NCBI GenBank assembly: GCA_021647375.1 | Contig: JAKIUV010000088.1 | Location: 1-11,015, forward strand | DNA from: Robiginitomaculum sp. | GTDB taxonomy: Bacteria > Pseudomonadota > Alphaproteobacteria > Caulobacterales > Maricaulaceae | Length of the DNA: 11,015 nt | Reading direction: 5' to 3' | Part shown: positions 6,916 through 11,015 of the stretch, piece after piece | How the letters are laid out: each line of letters opens with the position of its first letter | How positions within the stretch are numbered: the stretch's first letter is position 1 | The notes under the pieces: generated by a model | Databases searched by the model: none | The model's input: only the letters and a program-made list of their open reading frames with translations | Told to the model about the DNA's origin: nothing | Translations under genes and position numbers: made by a program

Positions 6916-8301
6916 ATGAAAACTGAGAACACAAATATAGTCCACATCATTGGCGCAGGCCTTGCGGGTAGCGAGGCGGCTTGGCAAGTGGCGCAAACGG
7001 GGGTGCCTGTAATCCTCCACGAAATGCGCCCGGACGTGCAAACCGAAGTTCACCAAAGCGGCGGCTTTGCCGAGCTTGTATGCTCTAATTCGTTTCGCTC
7101 TGACGACAAAGAAAACAATGCCGTCGGTGTCTTGCACGAAGAAATGCGCCTGTGCGGTTCACTCATCATGACGTGTGCGGACACGCACAAACTCCCCGCA
7201 GGCGGGGCATTAGCGGTTGACCGGGAATTGTTTTCGGACGCCGTAAGCAAAGCTCTGCACGACCATCCACTCATTACGGTGGAATACGGTGAAATCACTG
7301 CATTACCCCCGCAAGACTGGGACAATGTCATCATTGCTACGGGGCCATTGACCAGCCCTGCTTTTGCGGGATCAATCCTAGAAGCCAGCGGCGAAGATGC
7401 ACTCGCATTCTTTGATGCTATCGCGCCGATTATTTACAAAGACAGTATAGATTTTGACATTGCCTGGATGCAATCGCGCTACGATAAAAAGGGTCCGGGC
7501 GGGGACGGCGCGGACTATATCAATTGCCCCCTTGACAAGGAACAATACGAGACATTTATCCAGGCGCTTATCGACAGTGACCAGACCGAATTTAAAGACT
7601 TCGAAAAAGACACGCCCTATTTTGACGGTTGCCTGCCCATCGAAGTCATGGCATCGCGCGGCACAGAGACATTGCGCTGGGGGCCTATGAAGCCGGTCGG
7701 CCTGACCAACCCCCATGACCCGACCGTAAAATCCCATGCCATAGTCCAACTCAGACAAGACAATGCACTGGGGACAATTTACAATATGGTCGGGTTTCAA
7801 ACCAAGATGAAATACGCGGCGCAAGCGGAACTATTCAAGACAATCCCCGGACTTGAGAACGCAGTGTTCGCACGGCTCGGCGGTATTCACCGCAACACAT
7901 TTATCAACGCGCCCAAGCTGCTCAACATTCAACTGCAAATGAAAGCCCGGCCACAATTACGGTTTGCCGGGCAAATTATGGGCGTTGAGGGCTATGTGGA
8001 AAGTGCCGCGCTCGGCCTCATCACAGGCCGCATGGCCGCCGCCCAAGCACAAGACAAGACCGTCCCCGCCCCACCGCTAACGACCGCTTTCGGTGCATTA
8101 GTCGAACATGTCACAGGCGGATATATGAGCGGTCCGAAAGCCAAGTTTCAACCCATGAACATAAATTTCGGCCTGTTCCCACCCATCGATCTGACCTATA
8201 AAGATGAGGACGGCAAACGCCTACGCGGCAAGTTCAAAACCCGCTTTAGAAAGCGCAAGCTTGCAGAGCGGGCGCTTAGGGACATACTAGACTGGCGTTA
8301 A
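6916..8301 (+). CDS. trmFO: TrmFO, methylenetetrahydrofolate-tRNA-(uracil-5-)-methyltransferase
   Basis: TrmFO is a cytoplasmic flavoprotein that forms 5-methyluridine at position 54 of the tRNA T-loop, taking its carbon from methylenetetrahydrofolate rather than from S-adenosylmethionine. The 461 residues fit the family. Residues 8-23 form the FAD-binding Rossmann start (VHIIGAGLAGSEAAW), followed by the TrmFO signatures LHEMRP (34-39) and ELVCSNSFRSDD. C56 in that motif and C239 in DGCLPIEVMASRG match the two functional cysteines known from Bacillus TrmFO (C53 and C226). MKPVGL, MVGFQTKMKYAAQ, RLGGIHRNTFIN and the late GQIMGVEGYVESAALGL are all present. The ATG at 6916 gives the expected N-terminus, but no good Shine-Dalgarno precedes it. 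It is divergent from the membrane operon, and the S41 peptidase gene follows 93 bases later. Confidence 0.97.
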   Translation: MKTENTNIVHIIGAGLAGSEAAWQVAQTGVPVILHEMRPDVQTEVHQSGGFAELVCSNSFRSDDKENNAVGVLHEEMRLCGSLIMTCADTHKLPAGGALAVDRELFSDAVSKALHDHPLITVEYGEITALPPQDWDNVIIATGPLTSPAFAGSILEASGEDALAFFDAIAPIIYKDSIDFDIAWMQSRYDKKGPGGDGADYINCPLDKEQYETFIQALIDSDQTEFKDFEKDTPYFDGCLPIEVMASRGTETLRWGPMKPVGLTNPHDPTVKSHAIVQLRQDNALGTIYNMVGFQTKMKYAAQAELFKTIPGLENAVFARLGGIHRNTFINAPKLLNIQLQMKARPQLRFAGQIMGVEGYVESAALGLITGRMAAAQAQDKTVPAPPLTTAFGALVEHVTGGYMSGPKAKFQPMNINFGLFPPIDLTYKDEDGKRLRGKFKTRFRKRKLAERALRDILDWR

Positions 8302-8306
8302 AATAC

Positions 8307-8328
8307 CTGCGAACGCAGCTGGACTTTT
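8307..8328 (+). terminator. Weak candidate hairpin after trmFO
   Basis: CTGC-GAAC-GCAG forms a short 4-base stem just after the trmFO stop, followed 6 bases later by TTTT. The short stem and short T run make it a poor terminator, so read-through into the peptidase gene is possible. Confidence 0.2.
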
Positions 8329-8384
8329 CTCGTATAGATGGTAAACAGAAGTTACGCGAAAATTGGGGCTGACATTTTAACAAC

Positions 8385-8389
8385 GGAGG
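8385..8389 (+). promoter_or_regulatory. Ribosome binding site that sets the start of the S41 peptidase
   Basis: GGAGG followed by a 5-base spacer precedes the ATG at 8395. The upstream in-frame ATG at 8338 lacks a ribosome site and would put 19 residues in front of an otherwise normal lipoprotein signal. Confidence 0.7.
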
Positions 8390-8394
8390 CCATT

Positions 8395-10047
8395 ATGCGG
8401 TTTTCATCTACCAAATTTCACGGCTTGGCCATGGTCACAGCTTCTCTCATCGCCCTAACGGCTTGCGGCGGAGGCGGTGGTTCCCCTGCCCCAACGGCCA
8501 TTACACCACCCCCACCCGTCAGCAGCGGGCCGACTTGGACGAAAGATGTATTCCAAGCCGAAAGCACTTTCAAAGATCGGTGTGCGGTTATCCGTACCGG
8601 CACCAACCCGGCAACAGGACGGGCTTATCCTGATATTACAGGGTCAATATTACACGAAAAGCACTGGCTGCGCTCTTGGAGCAATAATACATATTTGTGG
8701 TACAATGAAATTGATGATAAAGACCCGGCCAGCATCGCAGACAAGCTGGATTATTTTGACGTCCTAAAAACCGAAGCCGTTACCGCGTCTGGCAATGCGC
8801 GCGATAGATTTCATTTTACCATGACTACCGAGGAATATCAGGAACGTGTATCCAGCGGCGCTTCTGCCGGATACGGATTTGAACTCGCACTCATCCGCCG
8901 CTCACCGCCCCGCGATATTCGCATTGCTTTTACCGAGCCAGATTCTCCGGCAAGTACTGCCCCGGCCAATTTAGAGCGTGGAGCGATTATATTGGAAGTC
9001 GATGGCGTTGACGTGATAAACGGTAGCTCAAGCACAGACATTGACACTCTAAACGCGGCTCTATTCCCCGAAAGCGCAGGTGAAACACATAATTTCAAAG
9101 TGCGCGATGTAGCCACAGGTGCGGAGCGTTCATTTTCAATGACATCGGCCATAGTCACAACCCAGCCCGTAAATATTGCGAAAACCATAGATGTGGCTGG
9201 CGCAAAAGTTGGCTATTTACACTTCACCACATTCGGCACGTCCAGCGCCGAAGCCGCATTGGTGGACGCTATGACTGGTTTCCAAGCTGATGGGATCACG
9301 GAATTGGTTCTGGACTTGCGCTATAATGGTGGCGGGTTTTTGGCTATTGCTGGCCAGCTTGGCTATATGATTGCTGGCCCGGCTCGTACCAATGGCCAAA
9401 TTTTTGACAAGCTCGTATTTAACGACAAACACCCCAATATCAACCCAGTGACGGGGAATGCCCTAACACCGACCCCTTTCTATAATACCGGGCGTGGTTT
9501 CTCGGTAACAGAAGGCCAAGCCCTACCCACGGTCAATCTGAACCGCGTATTTATCCTCTCGACCAGCGGCACCTGCTCCGCCAGCGAAGCGGTGATAAAT
9601 GGCTTGCGCGGTATTGATGTAGAGGTCGTGCTTGTCGGCACCACGACATGCGGCAAGCCTTACGGGTTTTATGCCACGGATAATTGCGGCGAAACCTATT
9701 TCACCATCCAGTTCAGGGGCGAAAACAATAAAGGTTTCGGTGATTATGCTGACGGGTTTACGCCCATAGATGCTACGGTAAACAGTGGCGAATTGATCGA
9801 GGGTTGTGAAGTTGCGGACGACTTCTCCCAAGTCCTCGGCAATGAAGACGAAGGGCAGTTGTCCAGCGCCCTATCCTATATCCAAACTGGTACCTGCCCG
9901 GTTGCGGCGGAAATACCGACAGTCGCCAAAACACCATTCCAGCCTGATGATAGTGCCTCTTTGCTCAGCGATGAACGTGTGCGCACTTTGTTTCTGTTAA
10001 AGAACAGCAATATTCTAACTGCACCGCCTAAAACTGCGAGCGAATAA
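8395..10047 (+). CDS. S41-family (C-terminal processing type) serine peptidase, lipoprotein
   Basis: The 550-residue protein begins with a lipoprotein signal: MRFSSTKFHG, a hydrophobic stretch, then lipobox LTAC with the lipidated C24. A Gly5 run and a Pro-rich linker follow to about residue 45, so it should be tethered to the outer or inner membrane facing the periplasm. Residues about 92-107 hold LRSWSNNTYLWYNEID, about 159-246 a PDZ-like region (GYGFEL, LERGAIILEVDGVDV), and 271 onward the peptidase core. The S41 motifs are LDLRYNGGG (306-314), GTCSASEAVINGL with probable nucleophile S395, and TTCGKPYGF with probable general base K421. The TDNCGETYF and GFGDYADGF segments place it in a Cys-rich S41 subgroup. 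The substrate is unknown; relatives cleave misfolded or specific envelope proteins. The small lipoprotein gene follows with no gap. Confidence 0.9.
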   Translation: MRFSSTKFHGLAMVTASLIALTACGGGGGSPAPTAITPPPPVSSGPTWTKDVFQAESTFKDRCAVIRTGTNPATGRAYPDITGSILHEKHWLRSWSNNTYLWYNEIDDKDPASIADKLDYFDVLKTEAVTASGNARDRFHFTMTTEEYQERVSSGASAGYGFELALIRRSPPRDIRIAFTEPDSPASTAPANLERGAIILEVDGVDVINGSSSTDIDTLNAALFPESAGETHNFKVRDVATGAERSFSMTSAIVTTQPVNIAKTIDVAGAKVGYLHFTTFGTSSAEAALVDAMTGFQADGITELVLDLRYNGGGFLAIAGQLGYMIAGPARTNGQIFDKLVFNDKHPNINPVTGNALTPTPFYNTGRGFSVTEGQALPTVNLNRVFILSTSGTCSASEAVINGLRGIDVEVVLVGTTTCGKPYGFYATDNCGETYFTIQFRGENNKGFGDYADGFTPIDATVNSGELIEGCEVADDFSQVLGNEDEGQLSSALSYIQTGTCPVAAEIPTVAKTPFQPDDSASLLSDERVRTLFLLKNSNILTAPPKTASE

Positions 10048-10425
10048 ATGAGTGCCGTAATTATCAAATCTGGTTTGGCGATTGCAACGGCACTTGCCAC
10101 CACAGGCCTCGCCGCCTGCAAGACCATACCGCCCACTAAGGGCGCACCTGCCGTCTTGCAACAAGCTTCGGACGCAACGACCGCAGAACTCACTGAGATT
10201 ATTTCGACTGCCCTGCACGGTGTGCGCGTCACCCTGGCACCAGATGCCCTCACCACGGATTCCACCGTCATCATAGAGAAACAAAATTTCGCAGCCATAG
10301 GCCGCCGCATGGACAGACCAGACCATTTCACCCTCAGCCTCTCCAACAATCAATGCGTCCTAACCCACGAACAAACGGGTACGCACTACGCGCTCAAGCA
10401 CGCTAAATGTAAAGCGGTGCAGTAA
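10048..10425 (+). CDS. Small putative lipoprotein of unknown function, coupled to the S41 peptidase gene
   Basis: The 125-residue product starts with a lipoprotein signal (MSAVIIKSGLAIATALATTGLAAC) whose lipobox LAAC places the lipidated cysteine at 24. The mature part is short: a helical segment (APAVLQQASDATTAELTEIISTAL), then probable beta strands (GVRVTLAPDAL, STVIIEKQN, HFTLSLSNNQCVL, THYALKHAKC). C103 and C121 near the C-terminus could form a periplasmic disulfide. I do not recognise the family. Its ATG immediately follows the TAA of the peptidase gene and no strong ribosome site is seen, which suggests translational coupling and perhaps a joint role, such as an accessory or inhibitor; that is inference only. 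It is followed by the convergent repeat region and eno. Confidence 0.75.
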   Translation: MSAVIIKSGLAIATALATTGLAACKTIPPTKGAPAVLQQASDATTAELTEIISTALHGVRVTLAPDALTTDSTVIIEKQNFAAIGRRMDRPDHFTLSLSNNQCVLTHEQTGTHYALKHAKCKAVQ

Positions 10426-10435
10426 AAGGTTTAGG

Positions 10436-10450
10436 GCGAGCGAAGCTCGC
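10436..10450. terminator. Perfect hairpin GCGAGC-GAA-GCTCGC, 11 bases after the small lipoprotein gene
   Basis: A 6-base perfect GC-rich stem closes on a 3-base loop just past the stop codon. No T run follows on the plus strand, so it is not a canonical intrinsic terminator. It may stabilise the mRNA 3' end or be the first stem of the REP-like element. Confidence 0.4.
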
Positions 10451-10472
10451 ACATATTTGATTTAGAAACTGG

Positions 10473-10492
10473 ATACCGACTTTCGTCGGTAT
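10473..10492. repeat. Perfect 8-base stem-loop ATACCGAC-TTTC-GTCGGTAT
   Basis: An 8-base perfect inverted repeat surrounds a TTTC loop, within a longer GGATACCGAC...GTCGGTATGAG context. The arrangement matches the widespread palindromic GGAT-stem-TTTC-stem-ATGA type of dispersed repeat in proteobacteria. It could also slow RNA polymerase between the two convergent genes, but it lacks a T run on either strand. Confidence 0.6.
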
Positions 10493-10496
10493 GAGC

Positions 10497-10542
10497 GGGT
10501 GTGGGGGTGTAGGCATGAGCAGAATTGTGTGGGGGGGGTGGG
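10497..10542 (+). other. G-rich tracts with possible G-quadruplex
   Basis: Plus-strand G runs of 3, 5, 8 and 3 bases occur at 10497-10499, 10503-10507, 10531-10538 and 10540-10542. Three runs are closely spaced if the 8-G run is split; otherwise a 23-base loop is needed. The 8-G homopolymer is also a potential slippage site, though it is not in a gene. Confidence 0.4.
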
Positions 10543-10595
10543 TGTTGGTATGCCCTAAAGGATAAAAGCGGTATTTTAAGGAAATATCCTGCGAC

Positions 10596-11015
10596 TTAAC
10601 GCAACACATCCCGCCCGGCATAAACGGCTTGGCTGCCTAATTCTTCTTCTATGCGCAATAGCTGGTTATATTTGGCCAGGCGATCGGAGCGGGCTAGGGA
10701 GCCGGTTTTTATCTGGCCGCAATTTGTCGCGACGGCTAGGTCTGCGATTGTGTAGTCTTCGGTTTCGCCGGAGCGGTGGGACATAACCGATGTATAGCTG
10801 GCGGCTGTGGCCATGGAGACGGCCCTAAGAGTTTCTGTGAGTGTGCCGATCTGGTTGACCTTGATGAGGATAGAATTGGCCACGCCTTCATTTATACCCC
10901 GCTCCAAACGTACTGGATCGGTGACAAACAAATCATCCCCGACAATTTGGCAGGTATCGCCAATTTTATCGGTCAGGGTTTTCCAGCCCGCCCAATCATC
11001 TTCGTCCATGCCGTC
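10596..11015 (-). CDS. eno: Enolase, C-terminal part, 5' truncated by window edge
   Basis: Enolase interconverts 2-phosphoglycerate and phosphoenolpyruvate in glycolysis and is also part of the RNA degradosome in many proteobacteria. About 139 C-terminal residues are in the window; the frame stays open to the right edge (DGMDEDDW), so the ATG at 11009 is internal. Family motifs seen are GDDLFVTDPVRL, ANSILIKVNQIGTLTETL with the catalytic lysine, SHRSGETEDYTIADLAVATN, the substrate-binding QIKTGSLARSDR lysine, and KYNQLLRIEEELG near the end. It finishes at AGRDVLR, the usual C-terminal position. It is convergent with the small lipoprotein gene across the repeat-bearing gap. No clear intrinsic terminator with a T run is seen just after its stop. 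Confidence 0.97.
   Translation of the reverse strand, partial: DGMDEDDWAGWKTLTDKIGDTCQIVGDDLFVTDPVRLERGINEGVANSILIKVNQIGTLTETLRAVSMATAASYTSVMSHRSGETEDYTIADLAVATNCGQIKTGSLARSDRLAKYNQLLRIEEELGSQAVYAGRDVLR

Larger units (their letters stand above)
10430..10559. repeat. REP-like composite element bounded by an 8-base inverted repeat
   Basis: TTTAGGGC at 10430-10437 is the exact reverse complement of GCCCTAAA at 10552-10559. Between them lie two perfect hairpins and a G-rich segment containing two copies of ATGAGC (10491, 10515) and of GTGTGGGGG (10499, 10527). A minus-strand translation of the hairpin area reads IPTKVGIQFLNQ, which resembles the spurious peptides often predicted from dispersed hairpin repeats in proteobacterial genomes. 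The element fills most of the gap between convergent genes, a usual place for such repeats. Its repeat nature cannot be proven from one copy. Confidence 0.5.

Noticed and set aside
8338..8394. Upstream ATG as the start of the S41 peptidase
   Set aside because: It would place 19 polar residues ahead of a lipoprotein signal and has no ribosome site, whereas the ATG at 8395 has GGAGG at good spacing.
10559..10590. AGGATA...TATCCT inverted repeat as an eno terminator
   Set aside because: A 6-base AT-rich stem with a 20-base loop and no following T run is unlikely to work as a terminator.
10403..10621. Minus-strand 72-residue open frame between the small lipoprotein gene and eno
   Set aside because: It overlaps both genes, runs through the hairpins and G-rich tract, and its peptide looks repeat-derived.

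Overview
The window looks like a chromosomal segment of an alphaproteobacterium of middling GC content. The UvrA shows the alphaproteobacterial sequence style (YSPATGLPI, CPVSGF, VRGRKGEYRKEF), trmFO and a cut-off enolase gene are present, and several proteins are exported or lipoproteins. A marine Hyphomonadaceae/Maricaulales-like relative is my guess, but protein style alone cannot settle it. I see no tRNA or rRNA gene, transposase, phage gene or CRISPR array.

Layout, left to right. (1) The C-terminal half of an alpha-methylacyl-CoA racemase/CoA-transferase family III protein enters from the left edge (+). (2) A complete uvrA follows (+). (3) Three genes lie on the minus strand: two paralogous six-helix membrane proteins, 19 bases apart, and then a secreted helical-repeat protein with a TonB-type C-terminal domain, whose 3' end meets uvrA tail to tail. 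(4) A divergent intergenic region of about 107 bases contains a 63-base imperfect dyad. (5) On the plus strand come trmFO, an S41-family peptidase lipoprotein, and a small lipoprotein whose start codon directly follows the peptidase stop codon. (6) A 170-base convergent intergenic region holds two perfect hairpins, an 8-base flanking inverted repeat and G-rich tracts, and resembles a dispersed REP-type element. (7) The 3' part of eno (-) runs off the right edge.

Functionally this is mostly core metabolism and maintenance (fatty-acid CoA chemistry, nucleotide excision repair, tRNA m5U54 formation, glycolysis) mixed with cell-envelope proteins of unknown role. The least explained parts are the tandem membrane paralogues with the TonB-domain protein downstream, the dyad between them and trmFO, the S41 peptidase/small lipoprotein pair, and the repeat-like element before eno. 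I do not see strong evidence of a novel defence or mobile system.

Three starts were moved inward to ATG codons with good Shine-Dalgarno sequences: the TonB-domain protein, the upstream membrane paralogue and the S41 peptidase.
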